DNA of 64,000 nt from UBA1140 sp964573285 (GCA_964573285.1 CAZNJD010000007.1:23721-87720); one strand, 5' to 3'; numbered from the stretch's first letter, positions 1-9,099 are shown. The notes: generated from the letters alone by a model not told the origin. Translations and numbers: made by a program.

Positions 1-2
1 TA

Positions 3-158
3 AAAGAGGGAAAAGAGAGCGAAGAGTTTATCAGGCTTCGACATAAACAAAACAGAGATTTGAATTATATTGCACATCATAAATATATAATAGATACCAA
101 TCAACCTTATGAGAGTGAGATAAGAGATATAAAATCTAAAATATGGAATATGTTATGA
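3..158 (+). CDS. 3' end of an unrecognised protein (partial)
   Basis: An open frame enters from the left edge and ends at TGA 156-158, giving about 51 C-terminal residues finishing in KSKIWNML. It overlaps the next gene by four bases (ATGA at 155-158), so both belong to one translationally coupled operon. The tail is charged and has no motif I recognise. By position it should be another gene of the surface-glycan locus, but that is inference. An in-frame run of 51 codons with a coupled stop is better evidence than length alone. Confidence 0.6.
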   Translation, partial: KEGKESEEFIRLRHKQNRDLNYIAHHKYIIDTNQPYESEIRDIKSKIWNML

Positions 159-1282
159 GAAAAAATCTAATATTTTTAGGGGGAGAAGATGTAAGTAGCA
201 GAATAGAAATTTCAAAAAAATTTATGGAGTTAGGATATAACATAAATATTATTGGTACAGAAAAGGAGGATAAGTTTATTAATAATGGAATTAATTATGA
301 AAAATATAACTTTAGTAGAGAGTTTACTATTTTAGATGATTTAAAATCTATTTTAAGATTGAGAAATATATTAAAAGAGCAACCATATAATACAATTGTT
401 CATGCTTTTGATACAAAACCTACTCTATTTTTGCCTTTTGCTTCTTTTGGGTTAGATAATATAAAGGTAAGTCGTACTATTACAGGTATGGGTAGAATAT
501 TTACAGAGAGAACTCTAAAAAATAGAGTTTTAAAAAGGGTATATAATGTACTCCAAAAGGGTATTAAATCCAAAGTTGATTTTACAGTATTTCAAAATAG
601 TGATGATGCTAAATATTTTGAAGAAAATAGCTTAACACAAGAAGATAAATCAACTATTGTTAAGAGTAGTGGTATTGATTTGAAAAAATTTACAACCTCT
701 ATAGATATGAAAAGGGTAGATAGATTAAAAGATGAATTGGGTATAAATAGAGATACCAAGACATTTATTTTGGTAAGTAGAATGGTTAAACAAAAGGGTA
801 TTTTGACCTATCTAAAATCTGCAAAAATATGTCATCAAGAGGGCTATAAATATAATTTTCTATTAGTTGGACAACTAGATACAGATAAATCTATAACACT
901 GGAAGAGATAGAAGAGTATAGTAAATATGTAAAATATCTCGGAAGAAGAGAAGATATAAAAGAGTTATTAGCACTTTCAGATATTTTTGTACTTCCTACT
1001 TATTATAGAGAGGGAGTTCCTAGAGTTTTACTTGAAGCATCTGCTATGGGATTAGGGCTGATTACGACTAATATGCCCGGATGTAAAGATGTAGTAATAG
1101 ATGAGTATAATGGAAAATTAGTAGCTATAAATAGCTATAGAGATTTAGCTAGTAATATGATATATATGGCAGAAGATGAAAAATTAAATATATATAAACA
1201 AAATAGTCAAAAAAAAGTGGAAGAGTTTGACCTTAATATAGTAGTTCAAGGTTATGATAAAGTATATAAGATGTTACGATAA
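155..1282 (+). CDS. Glycosyltransferase, GT4 family
   Basis: Retaining GT-B glycosyltransferase of about 375 aa, expected to act on the cytoplasmic face of the inner membrane and to add a sugar to a lipid-linked glycan intermediate. The C-terminal half carries the GT4 signature with the two glutamates near residues 286 and 294 (REGVPRVLLEASAMG) that bind the donor nucleotide sugar. The N-terminal half is a Rossmann-type acceptor domain. An ATG lies 12 bases upstream (143), but the start at 155 is chosen because its ATG forms an ATGA overlap with the upstream stop and has GGAA at a good distance. Sugar specificity cannot be read from the sequence. The neighbouring aminotransferase, dehydratase and phosphoglycosyltransferase suggest a glycan built on an amino-deoxy sugar. 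Confidence 0.85.
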   Translation: MRKNLIFLGGEDVSSRIEISKKFMELGYNINIIGTEKEDKFINNGINYEKYNFSREFTILDDLKSILRLRNILKEQPYNTIVHAFDTKPTLFLPFASFGLDNIKVSRTITGMGRIFTERTLKNRVLKRVYNVLQKGIKSKVDFTVFQNSDDAKYFEENSLTQEDKSTIVKSSGIDLKKFTTSIDMKRVDRLKDELGINRDTKTFILVSRMVKQKGILTYLKSAKICHQEGYKYNFLLVGQLDTDKSITLEEIEEYSKYVKYLGRREDIKELLALSDIFVLPTYYREGVPRVLLEASAMGLGLITTNMPGCKDVVIDEYNGKLVAINSYRDLASNMIYMAEDEKLNIYKQNSQKKVEEFDLNIVVQGYDKVYKMLR

Positions 1283-1292
1283 AGGATATAAA

Positions 1293-2435
1293 ATGTGGGA
1301 AATACAACTATTCAAATTAAATTATGATGAGAAAGAGTCAAAAGCTGTCAAAGATATAGTTGATAGTGGTTGGATAACAATGGGGGAAGAAAGCAAAGAG
1401 TTTGAAAATAGATTTGCTAAAATGTTGGGAGATAATATATTTGCAATAGCTGTATCAAGTGGTACTGCATCTTTGCATATGGCACTTTTGGGTTTAGATA
1501 TAGGTATAGATGATGAGGTTATTATCCCAGCACTTACATTCGTAGCAGATATAAATGTAGTTAAAATGGTTGGTGCAACTGCTGTATTATCTGATTGTGG
1601 TAGTTATAATAATTGGAATGTCACAGCTAAGAGTATAGAAGCTCAAATCACACCAAAAACCAAAGCTGTTATTGTGGTACACTTTGCAGGGTATCCATGT
1701 GAGATGGATGAGATAGTTGAGTTGTGTAATAATAAAGGTATATATTTAATAGAAGATTGTGCTCATGCACCAGATGCTAGATATAAAGGAAAAGCATGTG
1801 GAACATTTGGAGATTATGGCTGTTTTAGCTTTTTTACTAACAAAAATCTATCTGTTGGAGAGGGTGGAATGTTGGTTTGCCAAGATGAGAAATTAGCACT
1901 AAAAGCCAAATATTATAGAAGTCATGGAATGAGTGCTTTGACTTTAGATAGACATAAAGGTAGAGCAATTTCTTATGATGTAGCTCATATCGGATTAAAT
2001 TATCGTATTGATGAGATGCGTTCTGCTATTGGTTTGGTTCAACTTGACAAACTTCAAGATGCAAATAAAAAGAGAGAGATATTAGTCAAAAGATATATAG
2101 ATAGACTATCTACTATAAAAGATATATATATTCCTTTTACAAATCTAAAAAATATAGAGTCTGTATATCATATTTTTCCAATTCTCTTATCTTCTCAAAT
2201 AGATAGAGTTTGGCTTATAGATAAGTTGAAAAATAGAGGAATACAATCATCTATTCACTATCCTGCTTTTAGAGATTTTACAGCTTTTAAAGATATTGGT
2301 CTAAACTCTGCTCCAATTGCAGAAGATATTGCAAATAGAGAGTTAACTTTGCCTCTATATCCTACTATGAGTTTGGATAGGGTTGATTTGGTTTGTGATA
2401 GTTTATATCAGATATTAGAATTGGAGATGGTATAA
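1293..2435 (+). CDS. DegT/DnrJ/EryC1-type sugar aminotransferase
   Basis: PLP-dependent nucleotide-sugar aminotransferase of about 380 aa. The N-terminus (IQLFKLNYDEKE, then SGWITMG) and the PLP-lysine context FTNKNLSVGEGG (Lys near residue 184) are typical of the PglE/WbpE/LegC-like group that aminates a 4-keto sugar. The start is placed at ATG 1293, preceded by AAAGGA. A longer frame beginning at 1254 would overlap the glycosyltransferase and adds residues unlike the family. The next gene encodes the 4,6-dehydratase that would make its keto substrate, so the two probably form UDP-4-amino-4,6-dideoxy-GlcNAc or a relative. No acetyltransferase (PglD-like) is present in the window. Exact sugar is inferred, not shown. 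Confidence 0.88.
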   Translation: MWEIQLFKLNYDEKESKAVKDIVDSGWITMGEESKEFENRFAKMLGDNIFAIAVSSGTASLHMALLGLDIGIDDEVIIPALTFVADINVVKMVGATAVLSDCGSYNNWNVTAKSIEAQITPKTKAVIVVHFAGYPCEMDEIVELCNNKGIYLIEDCAHAPDARYKGKACGTFGDYGCFSFFTNKNLSVGEGGMLVCQDEKLALKAKYYRSHGMSALTLDRHKGRAISYDVAHIGLNYRIDEMRSAIGLVQLDKLQDANKKREILVKRYIDRLSTIKDIYIPFTNLKNIESVYHIFPILLSSQIDRVWLIDKLKNRGIQSSIHYPAFRDFTAFKDIGLNSAPIAEDIANRELTLPLYPTMSLDRVDLVCDSLYQILELEMV

Positions 2436-3622
2436 TGGATATATTGGATTTAATAGGCAGAGACCAAGAGCTTTTTGATAGTGATATTGTTCTATTTAAT
2501 GATAAATTATCTCAAATTATTACACAATCATCATTTTTGGTATTAGGAGGTGCAGGAACTATTGGTCAAGCTGTAACAAAAGAGATTTTCAAAAGAGAAC
2601 CCAAAAAACTTCATGTGGTTGATATTAGTGAGAATAATTTAGTCGAACTAGTAAGAGATATACGAAGCTCTTTTGGTTATATAGATGGTGAGTTCAAAAC
2701 TTATGCACTTGATATTGGAAGTATCAATTATGATGCCTTTATAAAAAGTGATGGAGAGTATGATTTTGTATTAAATCTATCTGCATTAAAACATGTTAGA
2801 AGTGAAAAAGATACATTTACACTTATGCGTATGATAGAGGTTAATATCCAAAATACTATAAAAACAATCAAACAATCTAAAAAAAATGGAGTAAAAAAAT
2901 ATTTTTGTGTATCTACAGACAAAGCTGCAAATCCTGTTAATATGATGGGTGCATCAAAACGAATTATGGAGATGTTTTTAATGAAGGAGAGTTTGGACAT
3001 TCCTATATCTACAGCTAGATTTGCTAATGTTGCATTTAGTGATGGCTCTTTGCTTCATGGATTTAATCAACGAATAGAAAAAAATCAACCACTCTCAGCC
3101 CCAAAAGATATTAAACGATATTTTGTAACTCCAAAAGAGTCAGGGGAACTGTGTCTAATGAGTTCACTTTTAGGAGAAAATAGAGATATATTTTTTCCAA
3201 AACTAAGCGAAAAACTTCATCTAATAAGTTTTGCAGATATTGCAATTGAATATCTACAAAAGATAGGTTATGAACCATATCTATGCAGTAGTGAAAATGA
3301 AGCAAGAGAGTTAGCAAAAATATTACCACAAAAGGGTAAATGGCCATGCTATTTTTTCAATAGTGATACAACAGGTGAAAAAGATTTTGAAGAGTTTTTT
3401 ACAGATAGAGAGTTATTGGATATGCAAAGATTTGAAAATATAGGAGTAATTAAAAATAAACCTATATTTGATAATAATAGATTGGACTTTTTTATAAAAA
3501 ATATAAATGAGATAAAAAACAAAGAGTTATGGTCAAGAGATGAGATAGTTAAACTATTTTTCAAAACAATTCCAGAGTTTGAACACAAAGAGACTGGAAA
3601 ATTTTTAGATAATAGGATGTAG
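2435..3622 (+). CDS. UDP-GlcNAc 4,6-dehydratase-like (PglF/CapD/FlaA1 family)
   Basis: Short-chain dehydrogenase-type nucleotide-sugar 4,6-dehydratase of 395 aa. The NAD-binding loop GGAGTIG lies near residues 38-44, STDKAANP near 160-167, and the catalytic Tyr-x3-Lys is replaced by Met-x3-Lys (MGASK, about 171-175), the form typical of the PglF/CapD subfamily. There is no N-terminal membrane region, unlike full-length PglF or WbpM, so this is a soluble form. The start overlaps the previous stop by one base (TAATG). The C-terminal 110 residues are more divergent. With the upstream aminotransferase it should make a 4-keto-6-deoxy then 4-amino sugar for the glycan locus. Confidence 0.85.
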   Translation: MDILDLIGRDQELFDSDIVLFNDKLSQIITQSSFLVLGGAGTIGQAVTKEIFKREPKKLHVVDISENNLVELVRDIRSSFGYIDGEFKTYALDIGSINYDAFIKSDGEYDFVLNLSALKHVRSEKDTFTLMRMIEVNIQNTIKTIKQSKKNGVKKYFCVSTDKAANPVNMMGASKRIMEMFLMKESLDIPISTARFANVAFSDGSLLHGFNQRIEKNQPLSAPKDIKRYFVTPKESGELCLMSSLLGENRDIFFPKLSEKLHLISFADIAIEYLQKIGYEPYLCSSENEARELAKILPQKGKWPCYFFNSDTTGEKDFEEFFTDRELLDMQRFENIGVIKNKPIFDNNRLDFFIKNINEIKNKELWSRDEIVKLFFKTIPEFEHKETGKFLDNRM

Positions 3623-3624
3623 TC

Positions 3625-4299
3625 ATGGTACAAAGATTTTTTGATATACTATTTTCGAGTTTAGCACTACTGTTTCTCTCTCCAATTTTGATTATCGTAA
3701 TGATAATCCTCAGATTTACAGGAGAAAAAGAGATTTTTTATATTCAACCTAGAGTTGGAAAAGACGGCAAACTTTTTAACCTACTAAAATTTGCAACAAT
3801 GTTAAAAGATAGTCCTAATATAGGGACAGCTACAATTACCGTAAAAGATGACCCAAGAGTTTTACCTTTTGGAGGATTTCTTAGAAAAACTAAGATAAAT
3901 GAGTTACCACAGTTACTTAATATTCTAAAAGGAGATATGAGTATAATAGGTCCTAGACCACAAGCTAAGAGGTGTTTTTTGGCATTTCCTAAAAATATTC
4001 AAAAGAGTATCATTGAAGTCAAACCTGGACTTTCAGGTATTGGGTCTATTGTTTTTAGAGATGAAGAGACTATGTTAGATAACCCTGAAATAGATAGACT
4101 ACTATTTTATGATACTGTTATTGCACCATACAAAGGAGAGCTAGAAGAGTGGTATATTGCCAATAGAAATATATTTACCTATTTCGCACTTATATTTATA
4201 ACAGTTTGGGTAGTCCTAAAATCAGATAGCAAAATATATAAAAAAATATTCAGAAACCTACCAGAGGTTTCTCATAATGACCTAAAGAGATATATCTAA
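3625..4299 (+). CDS. Monotopic phosphoglycosyltransferase (PglC/WcaJ-like sugar transferase)
   Basis: Membrane-associated enzyme of 224 aa that transfers a sugar phosphate from a UDP-sugar to undecaprenyl phosphate, the first step of lipid-linked glycan assembly. It has the N-terminal re-entrant hydrophobic helix (residues 8-30) and the conserved LPQLLNILKGDMSIIGPRP block (94-112). The length matches the small PglC type rather than the long WbaP type, although a second hydrophobic segment near residues 184-198 extends it. The Asp-Glu pair that forms the covalent sugar-phosphate intermediate in PglC reads Asn92-Glu93 here (KINELPQ); see findings. It starts 2 bases after the dehydratase stop with AGGA upstream. 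Confidence 0.87.
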   Translation: MVQRFFDILFSSLALLFLSPILIIVMIILRFTGEKEIFYIQPRVGKDGKLFNLLKFATMLKDSPNIGTATITVKDDPRVLPFGGFLRKTKINELPQLLNILKGDMSIIGPRPQAKRCFLAFPKNIQKSIIEVKPGLSGIGSIVFRDEETMLDNPEIDRLLFYDTVIAPYKGELEEWYIANRNIFTYFALIFITVWVVLKSDSKIYKKIFRNLPEVSHNDLKRYI

Positions 4300-4300
4300 G

Positions 4301-5533
4301 ATGGAGTTAATTCAAATAGCGATTATAAATATTTTTGCAAAACTACTTAAATTTCTATTTGAAATAGGAACATCTTTTTTTGTAGATAAAAATACTTATG
4401 GAGAGTTTGCTCTAATATTAAGTTATATATTGATATTTACCAAAATCTCCTCTTTTGGAATACAAAATATTATGGTAAGAGATGTACCCAAATACTCAAA
4501 TCAAAACTATATCTCTTATCTATTTTTCAACTCCTTTATAGTAATTTCTTTAGTCTCTATAGTTTTAGTTATCGCACTATATCAGTATAACTTCTCATAT
4601 ATAAAAGAGTATCCCAATATATATATAATATTTTGGTTACTCTCTTTGACTATTTTTTACTCAACCTATCTTAGAAGTATCCAAAAAGTTAAATTATGGA
4701 TATATTTTCAAGATATTCAACTCTATATTATATATTTTTTACTTTTAGGAGTTTTGTATTTTACAGAAGATAAAAAGATAAGCATAGATTTTATACTAAA
4801 TATCTATACTGTAGCTGTTATGGGTACTTTTTTATCTGTTATTATATTTGTTCGATTTAAAGAAAGGTTATATTTAGTCTCAAAGCTATCTTACTCTAAA
4901 ATAGAGTATATTATAAACAACTCACTACCTGTACTTTTTACGGGACTTACTTATCTGATTATATCTCGTATAGATATTATAATGCTAAATAAATATGTAA
5001 GTTTAGAGTTAGTAGGAGAGTATAATATAATTGCTAGAGTTACACTTCAAGTTCTATTTTTTAATCAAGTAATTGTCTCATACTATTATCCTAGATTAGC
5101 TAAAATGTTTTCACAAAAAAAGAGTATAAAGCAAATATCGGCATATAATAGAAAATTTCTATTTTTATCTTTTATATCAGTTAGTATAGTTAGTTTATTT
5201 CTATTTATTGGAGTATATTATTTTGCACTTTTTGATATATTAAATATCAAAAATAAAGAGATATTTTTTAATGTATTTTTAATACTTATGATAACACAAA
5301 TTATATACTCTGCAATATGTTTTTATGGAAATATACTCATATATATACATAAACAAAATATAGAATATTTCAATAACTTTATGGTGCTATTATTAGCAAT
5401 TATACTAAATATATTACTTATTCCAACTTATGGAGTATTAGGTGCTTCAATAGCTACATCTATTGCTTTACTTTTGGGTAATTTTTTACAAATGCTACAA
5501 GTTAGACATTTTATGGGGAGTTTTTTTGTATAA
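4301..5533 (+). CDS. Polysaccharide flippase, Wzx/MOP family
   Basis: Integral membrane protein of 410 aa with about 12 hydrophobic helices and charged loops, as in the polysaccharide transport branch of the MOP exporter superfamily. It should move the undecaprenyl-diphosphate-linked oligosaccharide across the inner membrane. The N-terminus (a helix containing FAKLLKFLFEIG, then FVDKNTYGEFALIL) resembles O-antigen and capsule flippases. Its start lies one base after the phosphoglycosyltransferase stop. It is the last gene of the glycan block on this side. No Wzy polymerase or ligase is visible in the window. Substrate is unknown. Confidence 0.83.
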   Translation: MELIQIAIINIFAKLLKFLFEIGTSFFVDKNTYGEFALILSYILIFTKISSFGIQNIMVRDVPKYSNQNYISYLFFNSFIVISLVSIVLVIALYQYNFSYIKEYPNIYIIFWLLSLTIFYSTYLRSIQKVKLWIYFQDIQLYIIYFLLLGVLYFTEDKKISIDFILNIYTVAVMGTFLSVIIFVRFKERLYLVSKLSYSKIEYIINNSLPVLFTGLTYLIISRIDIIMLNKYVSLELVGEYNIIARVTLQVLFFNQVIVSYYYPRLAKMFSQKKSIKQISAYNRKFLFLSFISVSIVSLFLFIGVYYFALFDILNIKNKEIFFNVFLILMITQIIYSAICFYGNILIYIHKQNIEYFNNFMVLLLAIILNILLIPTYGVLGASIATSIALLLGNFLQMLQVRHFMGSFFV

Positions 5534-5565
5534 TATTATAAAAAATTAAGATAAAGTTTAACTCT

Positions 5566-6360
5566 GTGAAAAAAAAGCTTCTTTTACTTTTATTAGTAAG
5601 TCACTATATTGATGCCTCTGAACTAGATTTAGGTATGGGTATAGGTGATATGTATTATCCTGATTATCTAGGTTCAGACCATACAAACAATATGATTATC
5701 CCATTTCCATTTATAGACTATCATAGTAAAAAACTAGATATTGACAAAGATGGAATTAACCAACAACTATTTTCTATAGATAGATTGAGTGCTAGAGTTA
5801 GTATGAACGGTTCATTACCTGTTAGTAGTTCTGGAGCTAGAGAAGGGATGGCTGACCTTGACTTAGCAGGTGAAATTGGTCCTGCATTGGTTTATAAGTT
5901 TTATATCCAAGATGAATTGACTTTAAAATTGGATATTCCTATTCGTGCTGTGATTTCTACTAATTGGAAAACTCTTAACTATAGAGGATATAAAACAGAC
6001 CCAAGAATAGCTATAGATTATGATATTGAGGGGTATCTATGGCAATTTCAAACAGGTATAGTTTGGTCTGATAGTAGATATAGTAACTATATATATGGTA
6101 TAGATAATGGTGATGTGAGAGAAAATAGAGCAAAATATAAAGCCAAAGCAGGTTATTTAGGATGCAAAACTTCATTTGGAATATCTAAAAAGTATGCAAG
6201 GATATGGGCAGGAGCAGTTATCAGATATTATAATTTATCTGGTGCTATTTCAAAGAGTAGTCCACTAAAAAAAGAAAACTATGCTATATATAGTGGATTA
6301 TTTATCGCTTACTTATTTGATAAAAAGTTTTCACAGAAGATAAAAAAATGGATAGAATAG
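5566..6360 (+). CDS. MipA/OmpV-family outer membrane protein
   Basis: Predicted outer-membrane beta-barrel of 264 aa. A signal peptide (MKKKLLLLLLVSHYIDA) is followed by the MipA/OmpV-type start of the mature protein: a glycine-rich strand, then YPDYLGSD and a PFPFIDY strand. Alternating aromatic and polar strands continue to the C-terminus. The start codon is GTG at 5566; no ATG fits the signal peptide better, and the ribosome site is weak. MipA relatives have been tied to murein-hydrolase scaffolding or small-molecule permeability, but function is uncertain. It follows the flippase by 32 bp and could be read from the same transcript. Confidence 0.7.
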   Translation: MKKKLLLLLLVSHYIDASELDLGMGIGDMYYPDYLGSDHTNNMIIPFPFIDYHSKKLDIDKDGINQQLFSIDRLSARVSMNGSLPVSSSGAREGMADLDLAGEIGPALVYKFYIQDELTLKLDIPIRAVISTNWKTLNYRGYKTDPRIAIDYDIEGYLWQFQTGIVWSDSRYSNYIYGIDNGDVRENRAKYKAKAGYLGCKTSFGISKKYARIWAGAVIRYYNLSGAISKSSPLKKENYAIYSGLFIAYLFDKKFSQKIKKWIE

Positions 6361-6403
6361 GATAGATTTATTAGGATAATAAGCTTTATTAAATTATAAA
6401 TGT

Positions 6404-6409
6404 TATAAT
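6404..6409 (+). promoter_or_regulatory. Sigma-70-type -10 box for pfkA
   Basis: TATAAT 27 bases before the pfkA start, giving a predicted transcript start near 6416 and a short leader with GAAAGG as ribosome site. No -35 hexamer is evident, as usual in Campylobacterota. Confidence 0.5.
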
Positions 6410-6435
6410 TCCTTAAAAAAATCTGAAAGGTAATT

Positions 6436-7410
6436 ATGAGTATAGCTATTATGACCTCTGGTGGTGATTGTGCAGGAATGAACCCTGCTATTAAATATTT
6501 TGTAGAACATGTATTAAACCAAGATTTAAATCCTTATTTAATTTATGATGGATTAGAAGGTATGATAGATAACCATATACAAAAAGCTACTTTAAATGAT
6601 GTCAATGCTATTATTCATTTGGGTGGTACAGTTATAGGAAGTTCTCGTTCCAAACGATTTTTTGAGTATAATTATAGAAAACAAGCTTATGAGAATTTAC
6701 AAAAATTGAATATAGACAAGATTATTGTTCTTGGTGGAGATGGCTCTTTTCGAGCTATGGATATTTTTTCTCATGATTTTGGAATAAAATTTGTAGGTAT
6801 TCCTGCTACAATTGATAATGATATTTATGGAACAGAATATTGTCTAGGTGTTGATACAGCTTTAAATATGATTAGAAGCTCTATTGACTCTATTCGTGAT
6901 ACGGCTTCATCATTTAGACGAGCTTTTGTAGTAGAGACTATGGGTAGAGAGTCAGGCTATCTGGCTCTTATCTCTGCTATCACTTCAGGTGCAGAGATTT
7001 GTGTGATACCAGAGATGCCGTATGATTTGGAAAGCAAAAAAAAACAAATCCAAAAAGATATAGATGAGGGAAAAAGATATGTTTTAGCAGTGGTAGCAGA
7101 GGGTACAGAAAAAACAGATGAGGTTTATAAATTTTTGAAAAATGATATGCATATGGATACTAGAGTAACGGTTCTTGGTCATATTCAAAGAGGAGGAAAC
7201 CCAACCGTTTTCGATAGACTTATGGCAAGTAATTTTATTAAACACTCAATTGATAGAATTTTAGAAAAAGATTGTGCTGGTGAGGTGATTGTATATAAAA
7301 AGTCATCATTTAAGTTTATAACGATTGATTATATAGCCTCACATAGTTATAAAATATCTAATGCATTAATCGGATTATACAAGATAGATTATTGTGGTAA
7401 TAAATGTTAA
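6436..7410 (+). CDS. pfkA: ATP-dependent 6-phosphofructokinase
   Basis: Phosphorylates fructose 6-phosphate to fructose 1,6-bisphosphate in glycolysis (cytoplasm). At 324 aa it matches bacterial PfkA. The GGDGS loop (residues 100-104) has Gly at the position that selects ATP rather than pyrophosphate, TIDND (125-129) supplies the catalytic Asp, and MGRESG (169-174) is present. It has its own -10 box and is followed 9 bp later by a glucan phosphorylase homologue, so the pair may serve storage-glucan breakdown. Some Campylobacterota, such as Campylobacter jejuni, are known to lack this enzyme, so its presence here is metabolically informative. Confidence 0.93.
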   Translation: MSIAIMTSGGDCAGMNPAIKYFVEHVLNQDLNPYLIYDGLEGMIDNHIQKATLNDVNAIIHLGGTVIGSSRSKRFFEYNYRKQAYENLQKLNIDKIIVLGGDGSFRAMDIFSHDFGIKFVGIPATIDNDIYGTEYCLGVDTALNMIRSSIDSIRDTASSFRRAFVVETMGRESGYLALISAITSGAEICVIPEMPYDLESKKKQIQKDIDEGKRYVLAVVAEGTEKTDEVYKFLKNDMHMDTRVTVLGHIQRGGNPTVFDRLMASNFIKHSIDRILEKDCAGEVIVYKKSSFKFITIDYIASHSYKISNALIGLYKIDYCGNKC

Positions 7411-7419
7411 AGGAGTTGT

Positions 7420-9057
7420 ATGAATTTACATACATATAAAATAAAAGAAGAGTATAAAACAAGTGTAGCTTATTTCTCAATGGAGTTTGCTATAGACCAA
7501 GCACTAAAAACCTATTCAGGTGGATTAGGATTTTTGAGTGGTTCACATATGCGAAGTGCTTATGATTTAGGTCAAAATGTAATTGGTATAGGAATGCTTT
7601 GGAGTTATGGATATTATGACCAAGAGAGAGACCAACACAAAGATTTAAAAGCTAATTTTATCCGAAAAAGATATTACTTTTTAGAAGATTTGAATATTGA
7701 GGTCAAACTTAGTATCAATAATCATCCTGTTTATGTTAAAGCTATGTTATTAAAACCTGAAACATTTGGAACAGCTCCTATAATATTTCTATCAACTGAT
7801 TATGATAAAAATGACCATTTAGCTAGAACAATTTCATATAAATTATATGATGCTTATGAAGATACGAGAATAGCCCAAGAGACTGTTTTAGGAGTAGGTG
7901 GAGTTAAAGTTTTAGAAGCATTAAATCAAAAGATTGATATATATCATCTTAATGAAGGACATGCTTTACCTCTAGCTTTTGAATTATATAAAAAATATTC
8001 AACTCAAGATGAACTTAGAAAACATATTGTATTTACAACCCATACACCTGAGAAAGCAGGGAATGAAGAGCATAATATTCATAAACTCCAACAGATGGGA
8101 TTTTTTACAGATTTGAGCTTGAATAAGGTTAGAGAGTTAACTCAAATAGAAGATGAGCATTTTTCATTAACACTTGGAGCATTGAGAGTTTCTAAAATAG
8201 CTAATGGTGTATCTAAATTACATAGTATAGTTTCTAATAATATGTGGAAAGATTATGAAAATATAGCTTCTATAATCTCTATTACCAATGCACAAAATAA
8301 AAAATATTGGGTAGATGACCAACTATTACACTTTTTTGATACAAATGAAGATTATGAGATTGTAGGTAGAAAAAAACATCTCAAAAAGAAACTCTTTGAG
8401 TTAGTAGCTAATCAAACAGGTAAACTTTTTAACCCTGATGTATTAACTATGGTTTGGGCAAGACGATTCGCAGAGTATAAACGACCTGATATGTTAATTT
8501 ATGATTTGGAAAGATTTAAGAAGTTAGTAACTAATAGTGAAAAACCAATACAGATTATATGGGCAGGTAAACCATATCCATTTGATATGGATGCTATACA
8601 TATATTTAATGAACTTCATCATTTATCATTAGATTATCCAAATGTAGCAGTTCTATTAGGGTATGAACTTGAATTATCAGCAATGCTAAAAAAAGGTTCT
8701 GATATTTGGCTAAATACCCCTAGAATTACAAGAGAAGCTAGTGGAACAAGTGGAATGACGGCTGCTATGAATTCAGTAATTAACTTTTCTATCAATGATG
8801 GATGGATGCCTGAATTTAGTGAAGATGGAGTTAATAGTTTTATTATTCCTGCAGACCCTAGCTTGGATATAGAGACCCAAGATAAACAAGACCATACAAA
8901 TATGATGAATATTTTGGAGAACAAGATTATCCCTCTCTATTACAATAATCCAGATGAGTGGCTTAAAATTCTCAAAAACTCTATGAGAGATGTCACTCCA
9001 TATTTTGATTCTGGAAGAATGGCTGATGAATATTATGCAAAAATGTATAATTTCTAA
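7420..9057 (+). CDS. GT35 alpha-glucan phosphorylase homologue lacking the PLP lysine
   Basis: 545-aa member of the short alpha-glucan phosphorylase family (GT35). Family marks include AYFSMEFAIDQALKTYSGG (17-35), HLNEGHA (177-183), VWARRFAEYKRP (345-356) and EASGTSGM (439-446). In active phosphorylases the residue after GT(S/G)(G/N)M is the lysine that carries PLP; here it is Thr447 (GMTAAMN). My recollection is that a Bacteroidetes-type subfamily shares this substitution, so it may be a lineage trait rather than decay. The frame is intact and its ribosome site (AAAGGAG) is strong. Whether it phosphorolyses glucan, synthesises it, or only binds it is open. Confidence 0.8.
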   Translation: MNLHTYKIKEEYKTSVAYFSMEFAIDQALKTYSGGLGFLSGSHMRSAYDLGQNVIGIGMLWSYGYYDQERDQHKDLKANFIRKRYYFLEDLNIEVKLSINNHPVYVKAMLLKPETFGTAPIIFLSTDYDKNDHLARTISYKLYDAYEDTRIAQETVLGVGGVKVLEALNQKIDIYHLNEGHALPLAFELYKKYSTQDELRKHIVFTTHTPEKAGNEEHNIHKLQQMGFFTDLSLNKVRELTQIEDEHFSLTLGALRVSKIANGVSKLHSIVSNNMWKDYENIASIISITNAQNKKYWVDDQLLHFFDTNEDYEIVGRKKHLKKKLFELVANQTGKLFNPDVLTMVWARRFAEYKRPDMLIYDLERFKKLVTNSEKPIQIIWAGKPYPFDMDAIHIFNELHHLSLDYPNVAVLLGYELELSAMLKKGSDIWLNTPRITREASGTSGMTAAMNSVINFSINDGWMPEFSEDGVNSFIIPADPSLDIETQDKQDHTNMMNILENKIIPLYYNNPDEWLKILKNSMRDVTPYFDSGRMADEYYAKMYNF

Positions 9058-9065
9058 TCAAATTA

Positions 9066-9087
9066 TCTCAAGCTTTTTGGCTTGAGA
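9066..9087. other. Perfect 8-bp inverted repeat (hairpin) before the AsmA-like gene
   Basis: TCTCAAGC at 9066-9073 and GCTTGAGA at 9080-9087 with a 6-base loop. It lies between the phosphorylase stop and the GGAGG ribosome site of the next gene. There is no T-run, so it may be an mRNA processing or translation-control hairpin rather than a terminator. Confidence 0.5.
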
Positions 9088-9099
9088 ATGGAGGTTCTA

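Noticed and set aside
143..154. Earlier ATG for the first glycosyltransferase
   Set aside because: The ATG at 155 makes a four-base overlap with the upstream stop and has a better-spaced GGAA; the extra four residues are not needed.
1254..1292. Earlier start for the DegT aminotransferase
   Set aside because: It would overlap the glycosyltransferase by 29 bases and precede the AAAGGA site; the family N-terminus begins at 1293.
9082..9099. TTG start for the AsmA-like protein
   Set aside because: It lies within a hairpin and upstream of the GGAGG site that serves ATG 9100.
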